From Vibrio aestuarianus (GTDB lineage: Bacteria; Pseudomonadota; Gammaproteobacteria; Enterobacterales; Vibrionaceae): 64,000 nucleotides of DNA. The position numbers and the translations under genes were made by a program. The stretch is from positions 56,351 to 120,350 of the forward strand of contig NZ_JAAZTU010000011.1 in NCBI RefSeq assembly GCF_012395185.1, given 5' to 3'. Shown piece after piece: positions 18,392-27,103 of this stretch. The first letter of the stretch is position 1, and each line of letters starts with the position of its first letter. The notes beneath the pieces are model-generated. The model had not been told where the DNA came from, did not search any database, and saw nothing but the letters and a program-made list of their open reading frames with translations.

Positions 18392-19175
18392 TTGTCTCTT
18401 CCTTGGGGTGAAATAATGGTGTAAGCAGCTCTCTTTTCATGGCCTTCTCAACTTGGTACATTAAATTTTGTTGGCTTAGATGATATAACTCACTGAGGTC
18501 ATTGAGCACGTAGTACATCGGCTGCATAATATCGATGCGATAAGGTGTTCTTAGCACCTGTTGAATATCAAATATCTCTCTTTTTGGTACATTGCTGTCT
18601 AGGCTATAAACCGTCTCCCCTGGAGAAGAGAGGATCCCGCCGCCATAAATCTTCGTCTCGCCACGCTCTTGCACTAGACCAAATTCAACGCTAAACCAAT
18701 ATAGACGAGCCAGATAGACGCGCTGTTTGTGATCTGCCCTCGCCCCTAACTGACCGTATTTATGGGTAAATGCTGCAAAATCAGGGTGGGTTAACATGGC
18801 ACAATGACCAAAGATTTCATGGAAAAAATCGGGTTCTTGTAAGTAGTCAAACTCTTCTCGTGTACGAAGAAATGTTGCCACTGGGAATTTTTTGTCGGCC
18901 AATAATGCAAAGAAACGGTCAAAGTTGATCAGAGCGGGGACCGGTTCAACTTGCCATCCCGTCTCACGCTGCAAGATGCGGTTAATGTCGGTCAATTGCG
19001 GGACATAATCATTCGGAAGCTGTAGCAGCTCTAATCCATCCAAGTAAGCTTGGCAAGCTCGCTGTTGAATTACCGCTTTTTGACGAGAAACCAAATCATG
19101 CCAAATAGCATCTTCAGCGCCGCTCCAATCGATCAAGCCTCTACTATTTAATGGCTTAGAATGATACTGAGTCAT
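18384..19175 (-). CDS. phhA: Phenylalanine 4-monooxygenase
   Basis: Non-haem iron, pterin-dependent hydroxylase converting phenylalanine to tyrosine. The iron triad is visible as His119 and His124 (FHEIFGH) and Glu164 (YWFSVEFGLVQ), numbering from the ATG at 19175. The length of 263 is normal for bacterial enzymes without the regulatory domain. A GTG one codon upstream is the alternative start; GAGG is the ribosome site. It opens the phhAB operon, divergent from aacS, with a TyrR-type box between. Confidence 0.96.
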   Translation of the reverse strand: MTQYHSKPLNSRGLIDWSGAEDAIWHDLVSRQKAVIQQRACQAYLDGLELLQLPNDYVPQLTDINRILQRETGWQVEPVPALINFDRFFALLADKKFPVATFLRTREEFDYLQEPDFFHEIFGHCAMLTHPDFAAFTHKYGQLGARADHKQRVYLARLYWFSVEFGLVQERGETKIYGGGILSSPGETVYSLDSNVPKREIFDIQQVLRTPYRIDIMQPMYYVLNDLSELYHLSQQNLMYQVEKAMKRELLTPLFHPKEETNA

Positions 19176-19266
19176 CACTGAACCTCATAACAAGTTAGTT
19201 ACATTAAGCCTATCGCCTCCCTTCAACTCTGCCAATTCCTGCACAGCATATTAACCCCACAGGCAA

Positions 19267-19284
19267 TGTAACATATTTTTTACA
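19267..19284. promoter_or_regulatory. TyrR-type box between phhA and aacS
   Basis: TGTAACATATTTTTTACA matches TGTAAA-N6-TTTACA at 11 of 12 fixed positions with the G-N14-C. It lies in the 237-bp divergent gap and could govern both operons. TyrR activates phenylalanine hydroxylase operons in other gammaproteobacteria (PhhR in Pseudomonas is a TyrR homologue); control here is inferred. Confidence 0.65.
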
Positions 19285-19412
19285 TTTTCTTTTTTTTACT
19301 TAAATATCATAAGTATGAATATGAAGGAGATATTTGACTTTGCCAGGTTGAGCAACAACACTTGAATGAATTACCACTCCGTCAGTCACAGCCTTTGCAA
19401 AGGATAGCTATC

Positions 19413-21407
19413 ATGCATAAGGAAAATCCACCCGCTTGCAATCCACTTTGGATCCCTAGTGAAGAGCGCGTTTCCTCATCTAACTTAATGCAATTTATTC
19501 AACACATTAATATGCAAGGAGAAGCGATAGAGCATTACTCACAGCTTCATCAGTGGTCAATTGCAGATAAGAAACAATTCTGGCTTGAGGTGTGGCAGTT
19601 TTGCGATGTCATTGGCTTTCGCGGTAACTGTATTTATGGTGAAGGTATATCACGATGGGAACAATTTACCCCAGCACGTGATACGATCTGGTTTCCACAG
19701 GCACAACTCAACTACGCGGAAAATTTGCTCTCTTACGCTTTCCAGCAACCAGATGGCATTGCGGTGTGGTTTAAAAATGAGAATGGAAAAAGTCAGAAAA
19801 TCACGTGGCAGCAACTCAATGATCAGGTCTCAATCCTTCAGCAATGGCTAACGCAAAATGGCGTAGAAAAAGGCGACGTAGTCGCTGGTTACTTACCTCA
19901 TATTCCAGAAACCTTAGTTGCTATGCTTGCAGCCACCAGCTTAGGTGCTATTTGGACAGCCACCTCACCAGATTTTGGTGTAGACAGCGTGGTCGAGCGC
20001 TTTGGGCAAGTTAATCCCAAAATTCTTTTTTGCTGTAACGGCTATACTTTTAACGGCAAAACCCATTCAATGGAGGAGAAAAATACACACATTGTCGATG
20101 CAATTTCTAGCATCCAAAATACCTGCCAAATCGAATACTTACAGCAACGCTCGGTAAACATAACGATTAATGACGGATTTTCTGACTGGCATTCCATTTT
20201 CGCTAGTTACTTACCACGAGGTTTGCACTACAGCCGAGTTGGATTTAACGACCCACTGTTTATCCTTTATTCTTCTGGCACAACAGGCAAGCCAAAATGT
20301 ATCGCTCATTCGGTTGGCGGGACAGTGCTGAACCACCTCAAAGAGCATCAACTACATTGTGACATTCAACCTAAAGACCGCGTCTTTTATTACACCACCT
20401 GCGGTTGGATGATGTGGAACTGGCATGTTTCTGCGCTCGCCAGTGGTGCGACATTAGTGATCTACGATGGCCACCCCATGTATCCACAACCTAGTGTGCT
20501 GTGGGAACTGGCCGAGGAGGCCGAGGTCACCTTGTTTGGAACGTCAGCGAAATACTTAGAAGCACTGCAAAAGACAGCCTTTTCACCAAGCGATTACTAC
20601 TCGCTTTCTCATCTAAAGACACTTTGCTCTACTGGTTCGGTGTTGTATCCAGAGCAATTTGATTATGTCTATTCTAATATCAAAGCTGACTTACATCTCG
20701 CTTCTATCTCCGGCGGCACTGATATTTGCGGCTGCTTTGTATTAGGCAACCCCATATCCCCCGTTTATCGAGGAGAGTGCCAAGGCGCAGCGCTCGGATT
20801 AGATGTAGCAGTGTTCAATCAAGATGGTGAACCAACGACTGAACAGCGTGGAGAGTTGGTCTGTCGCAACAGTTTTCCTAACCAACCGATAGGTTTTTGG
20901 CACGATGATGGTGAACGCTACCATCACGCCTATTGGAATAAATATGCCGGTATTTGGCACCACGGCGATGAAGTAGCATGGACTGAAAATAAAGGCATGC
21001 GTTTTTATGGGCGCAGTGATACGACGTTAAACCCAGGAGGGGTACGCATCGGTACTGCGGAGATTTATCAACAAGTCAACGCACTTACGTCAGTTATTGA
21101 CTCTATCGCTGTCGGTCAAAAAGTAGACAACGATGAACACATCATTCTTTTTGTGCAGCTTGTCGCTGGTTCAGAACTGGATGACAACTTAATCAATGAA
21201 ATCAAACAACGACTTCGAACCCACTGCTCTCCACGCCATGTACCCGCTCAAATTTATGCTATTAGTGATATTCCCAGAACAAAATCGGGGAAACTGGTTG
21301 AACTGGCTGTTAAACAAACCATCCACAATGAAACCGTTAACAACCTTGGTTCTATCGCGAATAGTCGAGTGCTAAGTGAAATTCACCAGCTCTTTTTCAA
21401 CAAATAA
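19413..21407 (+). CDS. aacS: Acetoacetyl-CoA synthetase
   Basis: AMP-forming acyl-CoA ligase activating acetoacetate, an end product of tyrosine ring cleavage. The core motif is LYSSGTTGKPKCIAHS; YYTTCGWMMWNWHVSALASG, GGTDICGCF, YGRSDTTLNPGGVRIGT and the C-terminal RTKSGKLVELAVK with the catalytic lysine are all present. The start at 19413 has AAAGGA upstream and gives 664 residues, the family norm; an upstream TTG at 19362 is weaker. Divergent from phhAB. Confidence 0.92.
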   Translation: MHKENPPACNPLWIPSEERVSSSNLMQFIQHINMQGEAIEHYSQLHQWSIADKKQFWLEVWQFCDVIGFRGNCIYGEGISRWEQFTPARDTIWFPQAQLNYAENLLSYAFQQPDGIAVWFKNENGKSQKITWQQLNDQVSILQQWLTQNGVEKGDVVAGYLPHIPETLVAMLAATSLGAIWTATSPDFGVDSVVERFGQVNPKILFCCNGYTFNGKTHSMEEKNTHIVDAISSIQNTCQIEYLQQRSVNITINDGFSDWHSIFASYLPRGLHYSRVGFNDPLFILYSSGTTGKPKCIAHSVGGTVLNHLKEHQLHCDIQPKDRVFYYTTCGWMMWNWHVSALASGATLVIYDGHPMYPQPSVLWELAEEAEVTLFGTSAKYLEALQKTAFSPSDYYSLSHLKTLCSTGSVLYPEQFDYVYSNIKADLHLASISGGTDICGCFVLGNPISPVYRGECQGAALGLDVAVFNQDGEPTTEQRGELVCRNSFPNQPIGFWHDDGERYHHAYWNKYAGIWHHGDEVAWTENKGMRFYGRSDTTLNPGGVRIGTAEIYQQVNALTSVIDSIAVGQKVDNDEHIILFVQLVAGSELDDNLINEIKQRLRTHCSPRHVPAQIYAISDIPRTKSGKLVELAVKQTIHNETVNNLGSIANSRVLSEIHQLFFNK

Positions 21408-21599
21408 CTAGTGAAATAGCAACAAAAACTCTTCTTCCTACTATCATAAGCATCACATAAAGCAGAATAAACAACCAGTAATAGAAATAACAAGAGGAAA
21501 GTTGTGACACCATGCATCATGGCCAGTATATTAAAATGCCATTAACATACTACTCAGTGATATGCTTCACCAAAATAGAGGGAGATTTCGTCTTTATTT

Positions 21600-22514
21600 A
21601 TGGATTACATTCATCTTTCGAGAATCAGTTTAAAGCACCTGACAGCGCTGCACATCATGTTAAGCACGCGTAGCGTTACACAGACAGCAACTCAGCTTTG
21701 TGTCAGCCCATCAAGTATCAGTAAGTGTTTGTCACAATTGCGCATTCTCATGGAAGATGAACTATTTTACCGAGACGGCACCCACTTGATTCCGACCCAG
21801 TTTGCACTGCAAATGGGGCCGACCGTTCACTCCATTTTGTCGAGTATGAATGGCTTACTACACCATGCTGATTTTGAGCCCATTGCCCACCAAGGTCAGT
21901 ATCACCTTGCAATGAGAGAAAGCACTTTCGAAGTGTTTGCTTCGAAACTTGCCAATGTTGTATCCAACCAGGCACCCAACGCTTCCTTTACGATTTACTC
22001 AAAAGAACACTATGGATTTGATGCTCTACAAAGCGGTTTAGTCGACTTTATTTTACTACCACACGATATTAGCCAACCCCCCACTCGCGATAAAGAATTG
22101 GTATGGGAAGTACTTGAATATGATGAAATGGTCTGCTTAATGGGAAAGAACCACCCTCTGGCTAATGAAACATTAACCACCGAGCAGTATTTAGATTATT
22201 CACATATTGGTATTTTAGATAAAGAGCTCTCTGAGCCTTTCTTTGAAAAGAACCTAGCGCAGTACCATCATGCGCGTCGAGTTCCTATTATCGTTGCCGA
22301 TTTCGGTTCGGCGGCGGTACTTTGCCAACATACTGACTATCTCTTTACATGTTCTAAGAAATGGGCAGAACAGGCTTTGCAAGCACAGCAGTTAGTCACC
22401 AAACCACTTCCGTTTAATTACGGTACTGTCGCTTACAGTTTAGTTTGGAATAAGCCCAGCATGAACGACCAAGCCATTAGGTGGTTGTGTGAACAACTCA
22501 GGCAACCTAGTTAG
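21600..22514 (+). CDS. LysR-family transcriptional regulator
   Basis: LysR regulator of 304 residues. The N-terminal helix-turn-helix spans about 11-65 (LTALHIMLSTRSVTQTATQLCVSPSSISKCLSQLR); the effector domain begins after residue ~95. Gly-Met-containing CLMGKNHPLA and HIGILDKEL lie in the expected places. It follows aacS in the same direction by 192 bp, so it may regulate this block, but no target site was identified. The ribosome site is weak. Confidence 0.88.
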   Translation: MDYIHLSRISLKHLTALHIMLSTRSVTQTATQLCVSPSSISKCLSQLRILMEDELFYRDGTHLIPTQFALQMGPTVHSILSSMNGLLHHADFEPIAHQGQYHLAMRESTFEVFASKLANVVSNQAPNASFTIYSKEHYGFDALQSGLVDFILLPHDISQPPTRDKELVWEVLEYDEMVCLMGKNHPLANETLTTEQYLDYSHIGILDKELSEPFFEKNLAQYHHARRVPIIVADFGSAAVLCQHTDYLFTCSKKWAEQALQAQQLVTKPLPFNYGTVAYSLVWNKPSMNDQAIRWLCEQLRQPS

Positions 22515-22553
22515 TTGAGTAATTGATGACTAGAATGAGATAAGCATTGAAAA

Positions 22554-22586
22554 CAATAAGGGTCAGCAATACGCTGACCCTTATTG
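22554..22586 (+). terminator. Terminator after the LysR gene
   Basis: Perfect 14-bp stem CAATAAGGGTCAGC / GCTGACCCTTATTG, loop AATAC, followed by TTTG. The rest of the 354-bp gap to 22868 shows nothing recognisable. Confidence 0.75.
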
Positions 22587-22868
22587 TTTGTTCTAATTTG
22601 CTTTTATTTTTGAGCAACCCTAGCCATGAGTTATTAGTCAACAAATAGAATCCTTTGACAAACATCACGTAGCTTTTAACCAGCTATTACGATCTCTATC
22701 ACTAGGTGAAGAATACGCAATTTGAGAATGACCGAACAGTGAAATAATGTAAATAAGCAATTCTCAATATGGAAAACCATAAAAGACTTAGGACGTTAAT
22801 CCGAATTACGAAAAATAAAAGCTATGGCAGCTACCATTTTCATCTATTAAAATAACATTCCATACCAG

Positions 22869-24311
22869 TTACCTTAACAACCGAACTAAAAATACATTTT
22901 GTTTGTGTTCTCTAGGGAGTAACTCAACTCGACCTTGATGTGACTTGGCAATATCTTGTGTGATAGACATACCAAGCCCCGCACCATCACCTTTTTCGGT
23001 GTTCGCACGGTAAAAATTATCAAACAATTTCTCTCGTGTTTCTGTATCAATTTCGGGGCCGTTATCAGCGATTCGCACTTCGATATAATCACCACTATCG
23101 CTGATTACCACATGAATTTCGCTGCCTTCACCGGAGTAACGAATCGCATTGTCGATTAAGTTACTAAACAGCACCGTCAATAAGGTTTCATCTCCACGGA
23201 TTTGAACATCAATAGCTTGTAGCGAAATCTCTTGCTTTTGCTTTAGCGTAATAGGCACAAGTTGAGCAATCACATTTTGTAACAGTTTGCGGAGATCTAG
23301 CGATGAGAATTGTGGATGCTGACTTTCGACTTTAGCTAACATCAAAAGTTGTTGGATCAGTCTGTCAGTCCTTTCTATCCCTCGCAAAATATTATTAAGA
23401 TCGTTCTTTAATTGTTCTTCATTTTGGCTGTTAAGTGCATTTTCCGCATTAAGCCTCAATACGGTTAATGGTGTTTTTAGTTCATGAGCAGCCATACGGG
23501 TAAAGCGTTTTTCTCGCTGCCACGCTTGATCAAGCTGACTTAATAGTTCATTCAATGCCGTCACTAACGGCGACAATTCAACCGTTGGGTTGGCCACATA
23601 AATACTATCGAGTTTATTAACACTACGCTGAGTAATTGCTCGTTTTAACTCTGAAATAGGCTCAAAGTGTATACCAATTAAGATCACCATAATGCCGGCT
23701 AGGCAAGGAATTAAGATCAATTGCGGCAACGCCGTCGACAACGCCGTCGACAACGCCAATTCATGACTCATTTCCTGTCTGATGACTTGTTTTTCCGCGA
23801 CAATCACATATTCAGGAGTAGTATGATAATTCTCAGGCAATAATAATTGAAAAAAGCGCCACGATTCACCATTGAGCGTGACATCGCCAAAACCAACATA
23901 TGCGGGGTTATGAGGTATTTTGCCAACCTCAGGGTTAGATCCCCATATCAGTAGTCCATTACGGTAAAACTGAAAAAGGATTTTTTTTTCGTATGGGTGA
24001 CCAAAAGTGGTTGGGTCATCGTGCCCTTTGGCTTGAGATTGCTGAGAAATTCGTTGCATCCAAGTGTCAAAAACTTGCTGAGACTCTGCCATAGAGCGCT
24101 CACCATCATCAACTGGCATACCTAATAAAAGCAGTTTGGCTGATTGCCCAAGACGTGCATCATAAACCTCATTGATTTCATATTGTGCGGCGCTGTAGCT
24201 GAAATACAGGGAAATGAGGATTAGTAACGAGGAGAGCATTACTACCGAAACAGTCAACCTCTTTTTAATCGAATAGCCATTTTTATTTTTCAATGATATA
24301 CCCCACGCCAC
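22869..24311 (-). CDS. Sensor histidine kinase, QseC/PmrB-like
   Basis: Inner-membrane kinase of the operon's two-component system. TM1 is near residues 21-40; a periplasmic domain (about 41-185) follows; TM2 is near 193-215. The H-box is MAAHELKTPL (His276), then N-box LIDNAIRYS, G1 IADNGPEI and G2 GDGAGLGMSI. The ORF start overlaps the regulator stop by 29 bp; a TTG at 24293 with a purine-rich site is an alternative start. A 12-bp tandem duplication at 23727-23757 encodes LSTALSTAL at the start of TM2. The stimulus is unknown. Confidence 0.88.
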   Translation of the reverse strand: MAWGISLKNKNGYSIKKRLTVSVVMLSSLLILISLYFSYSAAQYEINEVYDARLGQSAKLLLLGMPVDDGERSMAESQQVFDTWMQRISQQSQAKGHDDPTTFGHPYEKKILFQFYRNGLLIWGSNPEVGKIPHNPAYVGFGDVTLNGESWRFFQLLLPENYHTTPEYVIVAEKQVIRQEMSHELALSTALSTALPQLILIPCLAGIMVILIGIHFEPISELKRAITQRSVNKLDSIYVANPTVELSPLVTALNELLSQLDQAWQREKRFTRMAAHELKTPLTVLRLNAENALNSQNEEQLKNDLNNILRGIERTDRLIQQLLMLAKVESQHPQFSSLDLRKLLQNVIAQLVPITLKQKQEISLQAIDVQIRGDETLLTVLFSNLIDNAIRYSGEGSEIHVVISDSGDYIEVRIADNGPEIDTETREKLFDNFYRANTEKGDGAGLGMSITQDIAKSHQGRVELLPREHKQNVFLVRLLR

Positions 24312-24939
24312 GGATGTTTTTTATCATGTTATTTGGAACTTTCTTTCGTAGGTTATGAATGTGCACTTCTATCGCATTATCGCTCGTGCCTTCATCCCAC
24401 CCATGTAGAGATTGTAGCAGTTGTTCTTTGCTTACGACTCGGCCAGCTTGCGTCATCAATACGGCTAGTAATTTAAACTCGTTATTCGTAAGTTTAAGTC
24501 GTACTCCTTGATATTCAACCGCTTGTTCAGCTAACGACAGGGCTAAATCACCAATTTCCATACGTGTATCACAGAAACCGGATTGACGTCTGATCAACAC
24601 CCGTAACCTTGCCATCAATTCTTCCAATGCAAAAGGCTTGACCAGATAGTCATCAGCTCCGCCATCTAAGCCTTTGACTCTGTCTTCAACATCATAACGC
24701 GCGGTTAAGATCAAAACAGGTAATGTATAACCCGCCCGACGCACATTTTTAAGCACAACTAAACCGTCAATATCAGGAAGGGTTAAATCTAAGATGATGG
24801 CAATAAACTGTTCGGTTTTTAAAGCCAAATCAACCCCACCACCTCTTTCTACCCAATCAACGGTATAGCCTTGGCGGCTTAATGAAGCCACCATAGACTG
24901 GCCGAGTAATACATCATCTTCAACCAACAACAAGCGCAT
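24283..24939 (-). CDS. OmpR-family response regulator, QseB/PmrA-like
   Basis: Transcription factor of 218 residues. The receiver has acidic Asp8/Asp9, phospho-acceptor Asp51 (IILDLTLPDIDG), the TAR switch and VKPF lysine; a winged-helix DNA-binding domain follows from about 125 (LKLTNNEFKLLAVL...SDNAIEVHIHNLRKK). PmrA/QseB-type regulators bind CTTAAG-like half-sites, and a perfect tandem pair lies at the promoter of this same operon. Two bp after the TPR gene. Confidence 0.92.
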   Translation of the reverse strand: MRLLLVEDDVLLGQSMVASLSRQGYTVDWVERGGGVDLALKTEQFIAIILDLTLPDIDGLVVLKNVRRAGYTLPVLILTARYDVEDRVKGLDGGADDYLVKPFALEELMARLRVLIRRQSGFCDTRMEIGDLALSLAEQAVEYQGVRLKLTNNEFKLLAVLMTQAGRVVSKEQLLQSLHGWDEGTSDNAIEVHIHNLRKKVPNNMIKNIRGVGYIIEK

Positions 24940-24941
24940 GA

Positions 24942-25577
24942 TTAATTAAGCTCTCCTATTCGCTTTTCTATTTCCTTTTGACGCCCCATATCAGCCAAAG
25001 GTCTATCGGGTCTTGCTTTGGCCTGTTGAGCTCGTTTCAAATAAGTCAGAGCATCCACTTTTCGGCCATCTTCAGCTAAAAAATCACCATAAAAATAATT
25101 AGAGTCGATACCATCGGGGTTAATTTCTAGCGCTTTTTTGAGCATTTTTTCCGCCATTTCATCGTCACCGAAGCCAATAGGCCACCCCGGTACTTGATAG
25201 TATAACGAACCTAAACTGGTATAAGCGGATCCATCTAACGTTTCTGGTGCTTGTTCAATCACTTGCTCAAGCAATACTTTTGCTTCTTTCACTAAAGAAA
25301 GCGCGCCCAGTCCACCATTAACGCCAGCTAAAGAGCCTTTATTGATAGCAAGCCAAACTTTTAACTCTGGGCGTTCAGGTTGATCATCGAGTGCTTTTTG
25401 ATTACGTTCAATAAGCTTTTCTAAACAATAAACCTGATGTTCTTTATCTTGCGATTGATATTGGCACACCGCCCATTTTTTTTGAATAGTGTTCAACGGA
25501 TCTGCACTCGATGCAACCGCAGGCTGGATACTGCCCATCGTTAATAGTGAAAGAAGTCCTATACAATATGTTTTCAT
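24942..25577 (-). CDS. Exported TPR-repeat protein
   Basis: 211 residues with a clear signal peptide (residues 1-23, cleavage near AVASS) and TPR-like helical repeats from about 95 onward (AYTSLGSLYYQVPGWPIGFGDDEMAEKMLKKALEINP is the clearest unit, then NYFYGDFLAEDGRKVDALTYLKRA). No lipobox Cys. Probably a periplasmic scaffold. It lies between the biosynthetic genes and the regulators and has a good AGAGGA site. Function unknown. Confidence 0.75.
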   Translation of the reverse strand: MKTYCIGLLSLLTMGSIQPAVASSADPLNTIQKKWAVCQYQSQDKEHQVYCLEKLIERNQKALDDQPERPELKVWLAINKGSLAGVNGGLGALSLVKEAKVLLEQVIEQAPETLDGSAYTSLGSLYYQVPGWPIGFGDDEMAEKMLKKALEINPDGIDSNYFYGDFLAEDGRKVDALTYLKRAQQAKARPDRPLADMGRQKEIEKRIGELN

Positions 25578-25592
25578 CTTAAATTCCTCTTA

Positions 25593-26399
25593 CTACTTTC
25601 CATGAACTCGATTGATGTAATGATGAATAGTGTCTTGTTGCTTGCGGATAGATTGAGAAACCAATGATGGAAACAATTGATTTAGCTTGGCAAACAGTTT
25701 TTCAGGCCACCCTATCCAATGTGATGCCTGCTCTTTTTCCAATATTTTAATAGCATGCTGCGCAACGACTTGGGGTGAGTCACTGGCGTTACCCAATTGT
25801 TTGTTCATTTGCTCGACTAACGGATCATTAAGGCTGGTGTTAGTTGCGCGCGGCGCAAGATAAAGCACACGAAGACCGGAACCATCAAGTTCACGATCTA
25901 ACGCTTCGCTAAAGCGCTGTACTCCTGATTTTGCGGCACAATAACTGCTGTAACCTGGAAAGCCAATCGACCCAAAAGTCGACCCAATATTTAAAATAAT
26001 TCCGGGGCGATTTAACCAACTTAGTGCAGCTTGGCTAAGCAGAATTGGCATCGTAAGGTTTAGGTGAATCTCTTGTTCTATCGACGCACTGCTCCGCTGA
26101 GCTAAAAAGCTGAACTGGTTAATCCCTGCATTATTAATCACCACATCAATGCGTTTGAGGTTATCTAGCTGGCGACACGTCTGTTTCAGTTTGTCTAACC
26201 CATCGGCGGTTGATAGATCCACACTTAAACAGTGATGGGCATCTGGGTTACTCAGTGATTGGCGAAGCGCTTGTAATTTTTCGATATTGCGAGCAACCAG
26301 CAACAACGTTGCCCCCTTTTCTTCCAATGCCAGCGCTAACTCATGACCTATGCCACCAGAGGCTCCGGTTAATAGAACGTGTTTTCCTTGCAGATCCAT
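25593..26399 (-). CDS. Short-chain dehydrogenase/reductase
   Basis: NAD(P)-dependent SDR of about 268 residues. The nucleotide-binding TGASGGIGHE is near residues 11-20, NNAG is present (VVINNAGINQ), the catalytic Ser is in LNIGSTFGS and the Tyr/Lys pair in YSSYCAAKSG. The start at 26399 is set by AAGGAG seven bases upstream. A reductase acting on an acyl or keto intermediate would fit next to the acyl ligase and oxygenase; the substrate is unknown. Confidence 0.87.
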   Translation of the reverse strand: MDLQGKHVLLTGASGGIGHELALALEEKGATLLLVARNIEKLQALRQSLSNPDAHHCLSVDLSTADGLDKLKQTCRQLDNLKRIDVVINNAGINQFSFLAQRSSASIEQEIHLNLTMPILLSQAALSWLNRPGIILNIGSTFGSIGFPGYSSYCAAKSGVQRFSEALDRELDGSGLRVLYLAPRATNTSLNDPLVEQMNKQLGNASDSPQVVAQHAIKILEKEQASHWIGWPEKLFAKLNQLFPSLVSQSIRKQQDTIHHYINRVHGK

Positions 26400-26409
26400 T
26401 TGACGCTCC

Positions 26410-27096
26410 TTAAGCAACGTTTTGCAAACTACTGGGCATTAAGTCATGCAACATTTTTCCGTAGAGATGAAAAACCATATTGGCAGAGTCAATGATCGCT
26501 TGCTGATCTTCAGGGTCGGTGATCTTATTCATCAAATCTTCAAACAATTTGATATGGTCTTGATCGAGCACACTGTGAGAGGTGAGATACGTCATCGCGC
26601 TATCCGGTAGTTGCAAAGTATGCTTCACCAACTGCGCCACTTGTCCCCCCACACCAACACTCGTACCTTCTAATACCCAAACCATACCGAAAAAAGCGAT
26701 AGGATTAGCGCGGTCAATTTGATGATACAAATACGACACCATCAGCTCGATAGGCATACCCACACGGCCAGTTTCTTGGTTTGATCTAACAAGTTCCGCA
26801 TCGGCACCACATGCTTGAATATCATTCAAAATCCACTCGTGATGACCTTTTTCTTCTTCGATATACTCTCCAATCGCTTGGCGTAACCATTCGTATTTTT
26901 CAGGCAATCGTCCTCCACATGCCATCAATAAAGGGACGGTATGCTTTACATGATGAAAAGCTTGAGTGAGAAAATTCACATAAGTCTCTTTATCTATATC
27001 CCCACGCTGACAGGCAGCAAAAATAGGGGCTTGGAGCATCGACATTTGCGCAGGTAAAGTTTGCTGTTTTAATGTTTGAAAAAATTGACTCATCAT
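26410..27096 (-). CDS. Haem-oxygenase-like diiron protein (TenA/HDO superfamily)
   Basis: All-helical protein of 228 residues. Candidate metal ligands fit the HDO pattern: a Glu/His cluster EEEKGHHEW (80-88), Glu143 in WVLEGTS, and His174, Asp178, His181 in SHSVLDQDH (the H-x3-D-x2-H signature). Characterised relatives include UndA (fatty acid to 1-alkene), CADD and SznF. The absence of the TenA thiaminase context and the AMP-ligase neighbour favour an oxygenase over thiamine salvage. Start 27096 or 27093, both behind GAGGAA. The reaction is unknown. Confidence 0.8.
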   Translation of the reverse strand: MMSQFFQTLKQQTLPAQMSMLQAPIFAACQRGDIDKETYVNFLTQAFHHVKHTVPLLMACGGRLPEKYEWLRQAIGEYIEEEKGHHEWILNDIQACGADAELVRSNQETGRVGMPIELMVSYLYHQIDRANPIAFFGMVWVLEGTSVGVGGQVAQLVKHTLQLPDSAMTYLTSHSVLDQDHIKLFEDLMNKITDPEDQQAIIDSANMVFHLYGKMLHDLMPSSLQNVA

Positions 27097-27103
27097 CGGT
27101 TCC

